The notes beneath the pieces were generated by a model. The model was not told where the DNA came from and did not search any database. It worked only from the letters and a program-made list of their open reading frames with translations. The position numbers and the translations under genes were made by a program. From Burkholderia sp. D-99 (lineage in GTDB: Bacteria; Pseudomonadota; Gammaproteobacteria; Burkholderiales; Burkholderiaceae), in contig NZ_JAAOXM010000010.1 in assembly GCF_011605345.1 (NCBI RefSeq), positions 1-64,000 of the forward strand: DNA of 64,000 bases. The letters run 5' to 3'. How positions within the stretch are numbered: position 1 is the first letter of the stretch; each line of letters begins with the position of its first letter. This document shows positions 15,232 to 24,108 of the stretch, piece after piece.

Positions 15232-17139
15232 TTACTTGAACGAGCGCAGGTCTTCCTGCAGACGCTCAACGAAGGCATCGACCGGCATCACGCCAAGATC
15301 GACGCCGCCACGGGCACGCACGGCTACCGTTTGCGCATCACGCTCCTTATCACCCACGACGAGGAGATAAGGCACCTTTTCCAGCGTGTGCTCGCGTATT
15401 TTATAGCTAATCTTCTCATTGCGCAAATCTGCCGCCACTCTAACCCCTTGTTTTTGCAACGATTGGGCCAGAGATTGCGCATATTCGGCCTGACTTTCGG
15501 CGATATTGAGCACAACTGCCTGGAACGGCGCGAGCCAGGCCGGCATTGCCCCGGCGTGGTGCTCGATCAAAATTCCAAGGAAACGCTCCATCGAACCGAC
15601 GATCGCACGGTGCAGCATCACCGGCCGACGGCGGCTGCTGTCATCCGCGACATACTCGGCGCCGAGGCGCTCCGGCAGCACCATGTCGAGCTGCAGCGTG
15701 CCGCACTGCCACGAACGGCCGAGCGCATCCTTGATGTGGTACTCGATCTTCGGGCCGTAGAACGCGCCTTCACCCGGCAACTCTTCCCACGTGAGGCCGC
15801 AGGCGGTCAGCGCGTCGCGCAGGCCCTGCTCGGCACGATCCCACGTCTCGTCCGTGCCCGCGCGCTGCTCGGGACGCAGCGACAACTTGATGTCGATGTG
15901 ATCGAAACCGAAGTCCTTGTACACGCTCATGGCCAGCGTGTTGAACGCGATCGATTCCGAGATGAACTGGTCTTCCGTACAGAAGATGTGTGCATCGTCC
16001 TGCACGAAGCCGCGCACGCGCATCAGGCCGTGCAGCGCGCCCGACGCCTCGTTGCGATGGCACGAGCCGAATTCCGCGTAACGCAGCGGCAGGTCGCGGT
16101 ACGAGCGCAGGCCGTGCTTGAACACCTGGACGTGACCCGGGCAGTTCATCGGCTTGATCGCGTAGTCGCGCTTCTCCGACTCCGTAGTGAACATGTTCTC
16201 GCGATAGTTCTGCCAGTGGCCCGACGCCTCCCACAGCGAGCGGTCCATGATCATCGGCGTCTTGATCTCGAGGTAGCCGGCTTCGTTCACGCGGCGGCGC
16301 ATGTACTGCTCGACCTGCTGCCACAGCGCCCAGCCCTTCGGATGCCAGAACACCATGCCCGGCGATTCTTCCTGCATGTGGAACAGGTCGAGTTGCTTGC
16401 CGAGCTTGCGGTGGTCGCGCTTTTCCGCCTCCTCGAGCATGTGCAGGTACTGGTCCTGGTCTTCCTTCTTCGTCCACGCGGTGCCGTAGATGCGCTGCAG
16501 CTGCTCGTTCTTCGAATCGCCGCGCCAGTACGCGCCCGCGACCTTCATCAGCTTGAAGACCTTCATCTTGCCGGTGGACGGCACGTGCGGGCCGCGGCAC
16601 AGATCGGTGAAGCCGCCGTGCGAGTACAGCTTGATTTCGTCGCTTTGCGGAATCGATTCGATGATCTCGGCCTTGTACTTCTCGCCGATGCTGCGGAAGT
16701 AGCCCGCCGCCTCGTCGCGCGACACGACACGGCGCGTCACGGGCTCGTCCTTCTTCACGAGCTCCTGCATGCGCTTTTCGATCTTCTCCAGATCTTCAGG
16801 CGTAAACGGACGGTTGTACGAGAAGTCGTAATAGAAGCCGTTATCGATCACCGGGCCGATCGTCACCTGCGCGTCCGGATACAGTTCCTTCACCGCGTAC
16901 GCGAGCAAGTGCGCCGTCGAGTGACGGATGATGTCGAGGCCGTCGGCATCCTTGTCCGTGACGATCGCAAGCGAAGCGTCGCGGTCGATCACCGCGGACG
17001 TGTCAACGAGCTCGCCATCGAGCTTGCCACCAAGCGCAGCCTTCGCAAGGCCGGGACCGATCGAGGCTGCAACCTCGGCAACTGTCACCGGATGCTCGTA
17101 TTGTCGAACTGAGCCGTCAGGCAAGCGTATCGAAACCAT
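15232..17139 (-). CDS. thrS: threonyl-tRNA synthetase
   Basis: ThrRS, 635 residues, full length. Domain order: TGS domain (1-61), editing/SAD domain (about 65-225, with HSTAHLLAYAVKELYPDAQ, where the H-x3-H motif clears Ser-tRNA), class II catalytic core (about 240-535) and anticodon-binding domain (about 540-635). Zinc-binding residues are visible in KPMNCPGHVQVF and later in the core (YAEFGSCHRNEASGALHGLMRVRGF). The ribosome-binding site GGAG stands 7 bases before the ATG. It heads the run thrS-infC-rpmI-rplT on the minus strand, preceded by tRNA-Val and its terminator. Confidence 0.98.
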   Translation of the reverse strand: MVSIRLPDGSVRQYEHPVTVAEVAASIGPGLAKAALGGKLDGELVDTSAVIDRDASLAIVTDKDADGLDIIRHSTAHLLAYAVKELYPDAQVTIGPVIDNGFYYDFSYNRPFTPEDLEKIEKRMQELVKKDEPVTRRVVSRDEAAGYFRSIGEKYKAEIIESIPQSDEIKLYSHGGFTDLCRGPHVPSTGKMKVFKLMKVAGAYWRGDSKNEQLQRIYGTAWTKKEDQDQYLHMLEEAEKRDHRKLGKQLDLFHMQEESPGMVFWHPKGWALWQQVEQYMRRRVNEAGYLEIKTPMIMDRSLWEASGHWQNYRENMFTTESEKRDYAIKPMNCPGHVQVFKHGLRSYRDLPLRYAEFGSCHRNEASGALHGLMRVRGFVQDDAHIFCTEDQFISESIAFNTLAMSVYKDFGFDHIDIKLSLRPEQRAGTDETWDRAEQGLRDALTACGLTWEELPGEGAFYGPKIEYHIKDALGRSWQCGTLQLDMVLPERLGAEYVADDSSRRRPVMLHRAIVGSMERFLGILIEHHAGAMPAWLAPFQAVVLNIAESQAEYAQSLAQSLQKQGVRVAADLRNEKISYKIREHTLEKVPYLLVVGDKERDAQTVAVRARGGVDLGVMPVDAFVERLQEDLRSFK

Positions 17140-17215
17140 AGCAATCTCCGTGATGCCGACAGTGGGCGGCAGACCAGGTACGCGATATAAAAATCACGCG
17201 GGAAAATTTCGCGAC

Positions 17216-17252
17216 AAAAAAAATGCGGCCCCGCTTTCGAGGGGCCGCATTC
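17216..17252 (-). terminator. terminator between tRNA-Val and thrS
   Basis: AATGCGGCCCC pairs with GGGGCCGCATT around TCGAAAGC. On the minus strand it is followed by an unbroken run of T residues (complement of 17216-17223). It closes the relA/tRNA-Val transcript. Confidence 0.9.
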
Positions 17253-17410
17253 GATACTTCACTCAAACTGAAAGGGCGAAAGGGTTCCTCGACTAGCGTC
17301 GCTCCGAAAAGGTTTCGGTCAACGTTCGCGGTGTCATAACCGTATTCGCCTTGTTCGCGTTGAGTTATCTACTGCATCGAACACCCGGGGACCGGGCATT
17401 CTCAATTCGT

Positions 17411-17487
17411 TGGTAGGCTCGATTGGACTCGAACCAACGACCCCCACCATGTCAAGGTGGTGCTCTAACCAGCTGAGCTACGAGCCT
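17411..17487 (-). tRNA. tRNA-Val(GAC)
   Basis: A 77-nt cloverleaf on the minus strand. Acceptor AGGCTCG pairs perfectly with CGAGCCT, U8-A9 are followed by D-stem GCTC, and the anticodon stem CCACC/GGTGG holds the loop TTGACAT (anticodon GAC). The T-arm has GGTTCGAGTCC and the 3' CCA is encoded. It lies 85 bases downstream of relA. Confidence 0.95.
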
Positions 17488-17572
17488 AGTGAAGCTAAGA
17501 TTATATGGAGCCGTTACCTGCTTGGCAAGTATTTTTATGCGGTCGCAGCAAAATAACGGTGTTCGATCCCCA

Positions 17573-19807
17573 TCACGCCTTCCGCCCCGCCCGCACGACG
17601 CCCTGCACTTCGCCGAGCAGCGTGCAGGCGCGCTGCACCTGCGCCGAGTTCGTCACCTCGACGGTGAACTGCATGAATGCCGCGTTGCGGCGGCTCTGCG
17701 TCTTCACGCCCACCACGTTCATCTTCTCGCGCGCAAACACTTCGGAGATATCGCGCAGCAACCCCTGCCGGTCGCTCGCCTCGATCATCAGGTCGACCGG
17801 ATAGACGGACGCACCGCGCCCGCCGAGCACGTCGGCCGACCAGGTCGTCTGCAGCACGCGCTCCGGCGCGCGATCGACCATCCGGCGGAACGTCGGGCAA
17901 TCGGTGCGGTGAATCGACATCCCCTTGCCGCGCGTGACGAAACCGCTGATCGGATCGGGCGGCGCCGGACGGCAGCAGCGCGCGAGCTGGGTCAGCAGCG
18001 CGTCGACACCCACGACCAGCACGCCGGTCGACGCGCCGTGCGCCACGCTCGCGCCGCTGCTGCGCTTCTCGAAATCAGCCGGCGCTTCGGGCGCCGGTTC
18101 GGGCGGTGGCGCATCGGACAACGCGTGCTCGACATTGCGCAGGCTGAACTCTTCCTTGCCGACGACCGAAAACAGCTCCTCGGGCGACTTGAAGCCGAGC
18201 TTCGCGGCAAGGTTGTCCAGGTTGACCGACGTCTTGCCCTCGCGTTGCAGCGTCTTTTCGACGAGCGCGCGGCCATGCGAGACGTTTTCTTCCTGCTCGA
18301 TCGAGTTGAACCACGCACGCACCTTCTGGCGTGCGCGCGGGCTCTTCATATAACCGAGCTGCAGGTTCAGCCAGTCGCGCGACGGCCCGCCCTCCTTCAC
18401 CGCGACGATCTCGACCGTCTGGCCGTTTGCGAGCGGCGTGTTGAGCGGCACCATCGCGCCGTCAACGCGTGCGCCACGGCAGCGATGGCCCAGTTCGCTG
18501 TGCAGGTGGTACGCAAAATCGACCGGTGTCGCGCCCTGCGGCAATGCAATCACGCGCGCCTGCGGCGTCAGCACGTAGATGTGGTCGTCGTCGAGCGACG
18601 TCTCGCGCAATTGCGCCCACGCCTTGTCGCCCGACTTTTCCGCGCCGTCCTCGACATCATCTTTCCATGCGAGCAACTGCCGCAGCCACGCGATCTTCTC
18701 GTCGTACTTGTCGCTCGCCGAGAACTGGCCGCCGTAACCGCGCGCGCCGGCCTCCTTGTAGCGCCAGTGCGCAGCGACGCCGTACTCGGCGAAACGGTGC
18801 ATCTCCTGCGTGCGGATCTGCACTTCGAACGCTCGGCCGTCATCGCCGATCACGACCGTGTGCAGCGACTTGTAGCCGTTCGGCTTCGGCCGCGAGATGT
18901 AGTCGTCGAATTCCTTCGGCACCGGCTGCCACAGGTGATGCACGATACCGAGCACCGCGTAGCAATCCTTGATGTCTGGCACGATCACGCGAAACGCGCG
19001 TACGTCGTACAGCTCGGAGAAATCGAGCTCCTTGCCGCGCATCTTGCGCCAGATGCTGTAGATATGCTTCGGCCGGCCGCTCACGTCGGCCTGGATGCTC
19101 GCGTCCGCCAGCTCCTGCTGCAACCGATCGATCGCCTGCGTGACATACGCCTCGCGCTCGATGCGCTTCTCGTCGAGCAGTTTCGCGATCCGCTTGTAGG
19201 TGACGGGATCCTCGAAGCGGAACGCGAGATCCTCGAGCTCCCACTTCAGTTGCCAGATACCGAGACGGTTCGCGAGCGGCGCATAGATCTCGAGTGTCTC
19301 GCGCGCGACGTCGGGCGGCGGGTCGATCTTCGCGGCTGCGTAGTAGCGCAGCGACTGCAAGCGTGACGCAAGCCGGATCAGCACCACGCGGATGTCTTGC
19401 GCGAACGCAAGCAGCATCTTGCGCAGCGCCTCGATCTGCGTACGCCGCTCTTCCGCCGTGTCGCGCCCCGCGTCGGGTACCGCGTTTTGCGCGGCACGCA
19501 GGCTGACGGTGCCGAGCCGCAACAGCTTGCGCACGTCGGACACGAGCCGCGCCACTTCGTCGCCGAAACGCCCGGTGAGTTCGCGCTCGGGGTCGCTCAG
19601 GTGCGGCGTCAGCACGAACAGCGCGGCCGCCTGCATCGCGCTCGGATCGACGTTCAGCGTGCGCATGATCGACGCGGTGCCTGCAGAGTGATCGGCGAGC
19701 AGTTCGCCCGACGACAGGCGCGCGTCGCCGGCCCGCTCGCGCACGAACGCGAGCACGTCGTCGAACGACGGTGCCGCGACGGAGGAAGCGGAAACGGACT
19801 CGGTCAT
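17573..19807 (-). CDS. relA: (p)ppGpp synthetase RelA with inactive hydrolase domain
   Basis: This is the ribosome-associated alarmone synthetase of the stringent response. The 744-residue protein has the long-RSH layout: an N-terminal HD-like domain (about 35-185), a synthetase domain (about 235-365, with RAFRVIVPDIKDCYAVLGIVH and FDDYISRPKPNGYKSLHTVV), a TGS domain (about 408-470, YVLTPQARVIALPQGATPVDFAYHLHSELGHRC), a helical/zinc-finger region and a C-terminal ACT domain (about 665-740). The HD domain lacks the His-Asp pair that coordinates manganese in SpoT/Rel (FVLTPHLSD stands there). So hydrolysis is not expected, which identifies RelA rather than SpoT. ridA lies upstream, tRNA-Val downstream. 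Confidence 0.94.
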   Translation of the reverse strand: MTESVSASSVAAPSFDDVLAFVRERAGDARLSSGELLADHSAGTASIMRTLNVDPSAMQAAALFVLTPHLSDPERELTGRFGDEVARLVSDVRKLLRLGTVSLRAAQNAVPDAGRDTAEERRTQIEALRKMLLAFAQDIRVVLIRLASRLQSLRYYAAAKIDPPPDVARETLEIYAPLANRLGIWQLKWELEDLAFRFEDPVTYKRIAKLLDEKRIEREAYVTQAIDRLQQELADASIQADVSGRPKHIYSIWRKMRGKELDFSELYDVRAFRVIVPDIKDCYAVLGIVHHLWQPVPKEFDDYISRPKPNGYKSLHTVVIGDDGRAFEVQIRTQEMHRFAEYGVAAHWRYKEAGARGYGGQFSASDKYDEKIAWLRQLLAWKDDVEDGAEKSGDKAWAQLRETSLDDDHIYVLTPQARVIALPQGATPVDFAYHLHSELGHRCRGARVDGAMVPLNTPLANGQTVEIVAVKEGGPSRDWLNLQLGYMKSPRARQKVRAWFNSIEQEENVSHGRALVEKTLQREGKTSVNLDNLAAKLGFKSPEELFSVVGKEEFSLRNVEHALSDAPPPEPAPEAPADFEKRSSGASVAHGASTGVLVVGVDALLTQLARCCRPAPPDPISGFVTRGKGMSIHRTDCPTFRRMVDRAPERVLQTTWSADVLGGRGASVYPVDLMIEASDRQGLLRDISEVFAREKMNVVGVKTQSRRNAAFMQFTVEVTNSAQVQRACTLLGEVQGVVRAGRKA

Positions 19808-19851
19808 TGCTCGGCCTGGCGGAATGCGATCATCGTCGGGTTACGTTCGGT

Positions 19852-20205
19852 TCAGCTCCGCTGCGCGGCGACGACCACGATCTCGACGAGCAGCGCCGGA
19901 TCCGCGAGCTTCGCCTCGACGGTGGCGCGCGGCGGCGTGTTGCCCTGCGCAACCCACGCGTCCCACTCCGCGTTCATGCCGTCGAAGTTCGCCAGATCCG
20001 AGATGTAGATCTGCACCGACAGCAGATGCGCCTTGTCGCTGTTCGCTTCGGCAAGCAGGCGGTCGATATGGCCGAGCACTTCGCGCGTCTGGCCCTTGAT
20101 GTCCTGCGTGGTGTCTTCGGCGATCTGGCCGGCCAGATACACGGTACCGTTGTGGATCGCGGTTTCGGAGAGACGGGCCCCGACGTGGTGACGAATGACT
20201 GCCAT
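19852..20205 (-). CDS. RidA-family protein (reactive enamine/imine deaminase)
   Basis: This 117-residue protein belongs to the YjgF/YER057c/UK114 family, trimeric proteins that hydrolyse reactive enamines such as 2-aminoacrylate. Family landmarks: GTVYLAGQIAEDTTQDIKGQ (about 20-39), VQIYISDLANFDGMNAEWDAW (about 64-84), PPRATVEA with the conserved arginine (about 93) and a terminal LVEIVVVAA strand. The opening MAVIRHHVGARLSETAIHNG matches the subgroup often found near relA in beta-proteobacteria. It is on the same strand as relA, 44 bases upstream, so the two may be co-transcribed. Confidence 0.85.
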   Translation of the reverse strand: MAVIRHHVGARLSETAIHNGTVYLAGQIAEDTTQDIKGQTREVLGHIDRLLAEANSDKAHLLSVQIYISDLANFDGMNAEWDAWVAQGNTPPRATVEAKLADPALLVEIVVVAAQRS

Positions 20206-20285
20206 GGAATGTTCCGGTCGTGAGTGGATGGAGATTCGGGCGACGGCACGGCCCGCGTGCCGCCGAACCGCATATTATGACGCGT

Positions 20286-21182
20286 TTATGCGCCGCCTTC
20301 GACGAAAAACCGCCGTGCGAGCGCAATCTGGCCTGCATCGATGAACGCCGGCGCGTGGCCCGCCCCGGGAATCTCGGCGTGCGTGACATGCCGGCCGCGG
20401 CGCATCATGTCGGCCACCGTCTCGCGCGACAGCAGGTCGGACGTCTCGCCTCGCACGACGAGCAGCGATGCGTCCGTCGTCTCGATGGCGTGCCACAGTG
20501 CGGCCTCGCCGAGCGCGGCCAACTCGGGCGTCGTTGCCTTGAACGGTTCGGCGATGCGCGGATCGTAGCGGATCGCCCAGCCACCTTCGGGCAGTTCGCG
20601 CAGCAGCGGCCCGTTGATCTCGCGCCACTCGTCGGCGGTCAGCGCACCGAACGACAGCGACAGCGACGTCAGATAGTCGATGCCCTCCTGCTTGGTCGCA
20701 AAGCGCGGCTGCACGCCGAGATATTCGCCGATGCGCGTCAGCGAATCGGGTTCGATGCGGGGGCCAACGTCGTTGACGATCATCCGGCGCAGCGGCGAAC
20801 CGGGCAGCCCCGCGAACGCCATGCCGATCAGGCCGCCCATCGACGTGCCGAACCAGTCGACCGATTCGACGTCGAGCCGGGCGATCAGCGTCACCATGTC
20901 GGCCACGTATTGCGGAATCGCATAGAGCCGCGGATCGGCCAGCCAGTCCGATTGGCCGCGCCCGACGACATCGGGGCAGACGACCCGATACGTATCGGAC
21001 AGCGCGGCGGCGAGCCTGTCGAAATCGCGCCCGGAGCGGGTCAGGCCATGCACGCAAACCAGCACGCGCGAGTTGGCGGGATCGCCCCACTCGGTATAGG
21101 CGACGTGATGAAGGCCGGCAGCGCTCGCACACTGCACGCGCCGCTGGCGGGGAATCGGGGAGTTCACGGGGGAAGTGGGCAT
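20286..21182 (-). CDS. alpha/beta-fold hydrolase
   Basis: This 298-residue protein has the alpha/beta-hydrolase fold. An oxyanion-hole strand reads VCVHGLTRSGRDFDRLA (about 42-58), the nucleophile elbow is GTSMGG with Ser114, and a C-terminal GAGHAPAF supplies the catalytic His (about 278). An acidic partner is likely in the region before LLVVRGETSDLLS. PDVVGRGQSDW (about 70-80) resembles lipase/esterase and C-C hydrolase relatives. The substrate is not predictable. Start at 21182 chosen for AGGA eight bases upstream; the longer in-frame extension to 21470 has no ribosome-binding site. Confidence 0.82.
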   Translation of the reverse strand: MPTSPVNSPIPRQRRVQCASAAGLHHVAYTEWGDPANSRVLVCVHGLTRSGRDFDRLAAALSDTYRVVCPDVVGRGQSDWLADPRLYAIPQYVADMVTLIARLDVESVDWFGTSMGGLIGMAFAGLPGSPLRRMIVNDVGPRIEPDSLTRIGEYLGVQPRFATKQEGIDYLTSLSLSFGALTADEWREINGPLLRELPEGGWAIRYDPRIAEPFKATTPELAALGEAALWHAIETTDASLLVVRGETSDLLSRETVADMMRRGRHVTHAEIPGAGHAPAFIDAGQIALARRFFVEGGA

Positions 21183-21476
21183 CGGTGGCGTCCTGTCGAA
21201 CGGTGCGGCGCGATGGCATGCGCAGGCCCGGCCCGCCAGGGCAGCCGGGGGATGCGACCGATTGTAAACCCGTTCCGGATCACGAGTCGCCTGACCACCC
21301 TTGCGGGCTTGCGGCTCGTGCGAGCGCCAATGAAATGTCACGCGTGCCCGTGCGGACCGGGCGCGGTGTTCCGTGTTCAGCCGGCTACCGTCCGGCCGAT
21401 CCCGCGGCCGCGGTAACGGTGCCGCGAACGCGTCATCGTGCGCCGGCCTGTCATTGTCATGGCCGGGCAAGCACGG

Positions 21477-22361
21477 CTATTTCCGCATGACCGCGCCGAT
21501 GCTCGCGCCGACCACGCACAGCGTGCCGGCGATCTGCAGCGCGCTCATCGGCTGCGCCAGCACGATGAAGCCGATCCCCGCAGCGATCGCGGGCTCGGCG
21601 CTCATCAGGATGCCGAACGCCGACGCGCTCATCCGCCGCAACGCAATCAGTTCGAGCACGTAAGGGAACAGCGGGACGAGCACCGCCAGATACGCGGCAT
21701 CGACCAGTTGCCCGGCCGGCAGGTGGCCGCCGCTTTGCGCAAGCCCGAACGGCGTCGTGACGAGCGCGGCCACGAACAGCGACGCGGACAGCCCCTGCAG
21801 CCCGTCGAACAGCGTGCCGACACGCTTCATCAACAGGATATAGGCGGCCCAGCCAAGCGCCGAGCCGACCGGAAAGATCAGCGCGGCCGGCGCCGTCACC
21901 CACATGCCGTCCTGCCGCGCCAGCAACAGCACGCCCGCCAGCGCAAGGGCCGGCCATGCCAGCATCGCCGGCTTGCGCACGCCGACAGTGGCAACCGCCA
22001 GCGGCCCAAGAAAGTTGATGGCCACCGCGAGCCCGAGCGGCACGCGACGCACGGCTTCGAAGAAGCACAGCGTCATCACGGCCATCGCGGTGCCGAGCGC
22101 GATGGCCGCGATCCAGCGCTGCCGGGAATAGGTACGGAGTGGCGGCCGGACGACGACGGCCAGCGCGAACGCGGCGAAACAGAGCCGCAGCCAGGTCGTG
22201 CTGACGGTGCCGTACTCGATCGTCGCCGGCCTCGACAGCGCCGCGCCAAGTTGCACGCTGCACATCGACGCGACGGCCAGCAGCGGCGCGACCGCATTCG
22301 CGAATGGTGACGCCGCACGCTGCGCGACATCCGGTCGTACCGTGCTCGATTCCTCGCTCAT
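21477..22361 (-). CDS. EamA/RhtA-type inner-membrane exporter
   Basis: This is a ten-helix transporter of the drug/metabolite superfamily with two EamA repeats (about 15-140 and 150-285). The sequence is strongly hydrophobic. It carries the typical LGLAVAINFLGPLAVA and SAEPAIAAGIGFIVLAQPMSALQIAGT segments that resemble RhtA, the threonine/homoserine exporter. The actual substrate is unknown. Start at 22361 (MSEESS) has GGAGCGG six bases upstream. It is divergent from a LysR-type gene, and a palindrome typical of LysR operators lies in the shared 92-base promoter region, so it is probably that regulator's target. Confidence 0.85.
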   Translation of the reverse strand: MSEESSTVRPDVAQRAASPFANAVAPLLAVASMCSVQLGAALSRPATIEYGTVSTTWLRLCFAAFALAVVVRPPLRTYSRQRWIAAIALGTAMAVMTLCFFEAVRRVPLGLAVAINFLGPLAVATVGVRKPAMLAWPALALAGVLLLARQDGMWVTAPAALIFPVGSALGWAAYILLMKRVGTLFDGLQGLSASLFVAALVTTPFGLAQSGGHLPAGQLVDAAYLAVLVPLFPYVLELIALRRMSASAFGILMSAEPAIAAGIGFIVLAQPMSALQIAGTLCVVGASIGAVMRK

Positions 22362-22413
22362 GCAACCGCTCCGGTTCAGTGACACGCCGATGCTAACCGC
22401 GGCCGCATGCTTG

Positions 22414-22427
22414 TTATAAGCTGATAA
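22414..22427. promoter_or_regulatory. LysR-type operator candidate (T-N11-A)
   Basis: TTATAAGCTGATAA is an imperfect palindrome (one mismatched pair) with the T-N11-A signature. It sits between the divergent exporter and LysR genes, 27 bases before the LysR start. Confidence 0.5.
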
Positions 22428-22453
22428 TTCTTATGCCCGCATCAGGAAAATTG

Positions 22454-23386
22454 ATGACCCGCGATCTCGACAGCACGCTGCTGCGCACGTTCGTCACGGT
22501 GGTCGAAACCGGCAGCGTCAGCGCGGCGGCAATGGCGCTGCATCGCACGCAGGCCGCCGTCAGCATGGCGCTGCGACGGCTCGAAGATGAAGTCGGCCAG
22601 CGCCTGCTCGAACGCTCGCCGCGCGGCGTCACGCCGACGGCCGCGGGCAACGTGCTGCTGCCCTATGCGCACAAGCTGCTCGGCGTCGGGCTCGCCGCCC
22701 GCGCCGCGCTCGCCGCGGGCGACATCTCGGGCACTGTACGGCTCGGCATCCTCGAGGACATCGCCGTCGGCCATCTGCCGCACGCGTTGCGACAGTTCGC
22801 GGCGTCATTTCCGAACGTCGCACTCGAGATCGTCGTCGATACGAGCCCCGTGCTGTCGCAGCGACTCTCGACCCATGCGCTCGACTTCGTGATCGGCGAC
22901 CCCGCGCTGATCCGGGCCGAGCCGCTCGCAACGTGGCAGCATCCGCTGCGCTGGGCCGCCGCGGGCACCACCAACCGGCTCCCGCGCAACGAACCGGTGC
23001 CGATCGTCGCGTTCGGCGGCACGTGCCCGTGGCAGGAAAAGCTGTTCGCGACGTTGCGCGACGCCGGCCGTGCGTGGCGCGTCATCTGCACCAGCACGAG
23101 CCTGTCCGCCATCCAGTCGGCGGTCGAGGCAGGCCTCGGCGTCGCAGTGCTGCTCGACTGGAACGTGCGGCGCGACACGATGCGCGCACTCGATCCGCAG
23201 GCCGCCGGGTTGCCCGTGCCGCCCGCCGCGGATTTCGGGCTGTTCAGCCGCGTGGACGCCGGCGATCGCACGTCGGCGGCAGTCACGTTGCAACGTTTCC
23301 TGTTTCATGCGCTGCAATTGGGTTCGCCCGACGACGGCACGCCCACCGACGAACAACGCGTCGACTCGTTACGGATCGCCGTCTGA
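22454..23386 (+). CDS. LysR-family transcriptional regulator
   Basis: A 310-residue LTTR. The winged helix-turn-helix is at about 4-62 (LLRTFVTVVETGSVSAAAMALHRTQAAVSMALRRLEDEVGQRLLERSPRG region), followed by the linker helix and an effector-binding domain from about residue 90 (GTVRLGILEDIAVGHLPHALRQF). The ATG at 22454 has AGGA six bases upstream and is preferred over the ATG at 22433. Divergence from the EamA exporter suggests control of efflux by a metabolite co-inducer. Confidence 0.88.
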   Translation: MTRDLDSTLLRTFVTVVETGSVSAAAMALHRTQAAVSMALRRLEDEVGQRLLERSPRGVTPTAAGNVLLPYAHKLLGVGLAARAALAAGDISGTVRLGILEDIAVGHLPHALRQFAASFPNVALEIVVDTSPVLSQRLSTHALDFVIGDPALIRAEPLATWQHPLRWAAAGTTNRLPRNEPVPIVAFGGTCPWQEKLFATLRDAGRAWRVICTSTSLSAIQSAVEAGLGVAVLLDWNVRRDTMRALDPQAAGLPVPPAADFGLFSRVDAGDRTSAAVTLQRFLFHALQLGSPDDGTPTDEQRVDSLRIAV

Positions 23387-23415
23387 CGCGGCCGGTCGTG
23401 CATGCCACCAACAAA

Positions 23416-23448
23416 AACGCCCCGCATACCTGACGGTACGCGGGGCGA
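23416..23448 (-). terminator. scoAB terminator
   Basis: CGCCCCGCGTACC pairs with GGTATGCGGGGCG on the minus strand (one wobble pair) with a TTTTTG tail. It lies 18 bases past the scoB stop. Confidence 0.87.
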
Positions 23449-23465
23449 ATCGACATGAAAAAAAC

Positions 23466-24107
23466 TCAGGCGACCGCGCTGACGTCGAGCGGCGCGCCCG
23501 TCTTCGCCTGGATCTCGTCGGCGCTCACGCCATCGGCGAGTTCGAGGACCTTCAGGCCGGACGGCGTCACTTCGATCACGCCGAGATCGGTGATGATCAG
23601 GTCGACCACGCCGACACCCGTCAACGGCAGGTTGCATTCCTCGAGGATCTTGTGCTGATCGCCCTTCGCGACATGCTCCATCAGCACGACGACGCGCTTC
23701 ACGCCGGCGACGAGATCCATCGCGCCGCCCATCCCCTTGATCATCTTGCCGGGGATCATCCAGTTCGCGAGGTCGCCCTGCTTGCTGACCTGCATCGCGC
23801 CGAGGATCGCGAGGTTGATGTGGCCGCCGCGGATCATCGCGAACGAATCGGCCGACGAGAAGATCGACGAGCCCGGCAGCGTCGTGACGGTCTGCTTGCC
23901 GGCGTTGATGAGATCGGCGTCGACTTCGTCTTCGGTCGGCGACGGGCCGATGCCGAGCAGGCCGTTCTCCGACTGCAGCCACACCTCGACACCTTCCGGC
24001 ACGTGGTTCGCGACGAGCGTCGGCAGGCCGATGCCGAGGTTCACGTAGAAGCCGTCCTGCAGTTCCTTCGCCGCGCGCGCGGCCATCTGGTCACGATTCC
24101 AGGCCAT
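23466..24107 (-). CDS. scoB: 3-oxoacid CoA-transferase subunit B
   Basis: Subunit B of a class I CoA-transferase, which transfers CoA from succinyl-CoA to acetoacetate or a related 3-oxoacid. The 213-residue protein contains the catalytic glutamate in SENGLLGIG (Glu47) and GIGLPTLVANH, GSSIFSSADSFAMIRGGHINLAILGAMQVS, typical of beta subunits. It starts one base after the scoA stop, with AAGGAG inside the end of scoA, so translation is coupled. Succinyl-CoA:acetoacetate is the best guess; adipate or other 3-oxoacids remain possible because no degradation operon surrounds it. Confidence 0.9.
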   Translation of the reverse strand: MAWNRDQMAARAAKELQDGFYVNLGIGLPTLVANHVPEGVEVWLQSENGLLGIGPSPTEDEVDADLINAGKQTVTTLPGSSIFSSADSFAMIRGGHINLAILGAMQVSKQGDLANWMIPGKMIKGMGGAMDLVAGVKRVVVLMEHVAKGDQHKILEECNLPLTGVGVVDLIITDLGVIEVTPSGLKVLELADGVSADEIQAKTGAPLDVSAVA

Positions 24108-24108
24108 G

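Noticed and set aside
15331..17112. 593-residue open frame antiparallel to thrS
   Set aside because: It is a shadow of thrS: composition is dominated by arginine, histidine, valine and leucine as expected from reading the complement of a GC-rich gene, with no recognisable domain.
17253..17410. riboswitch or T-box leader for thrS
   Set aside because: The region is separated from thrS by a terminator on the same strand, and no T-box sequence or specifier loop was found; proteobacterial thrS is not usually T-box regulated.
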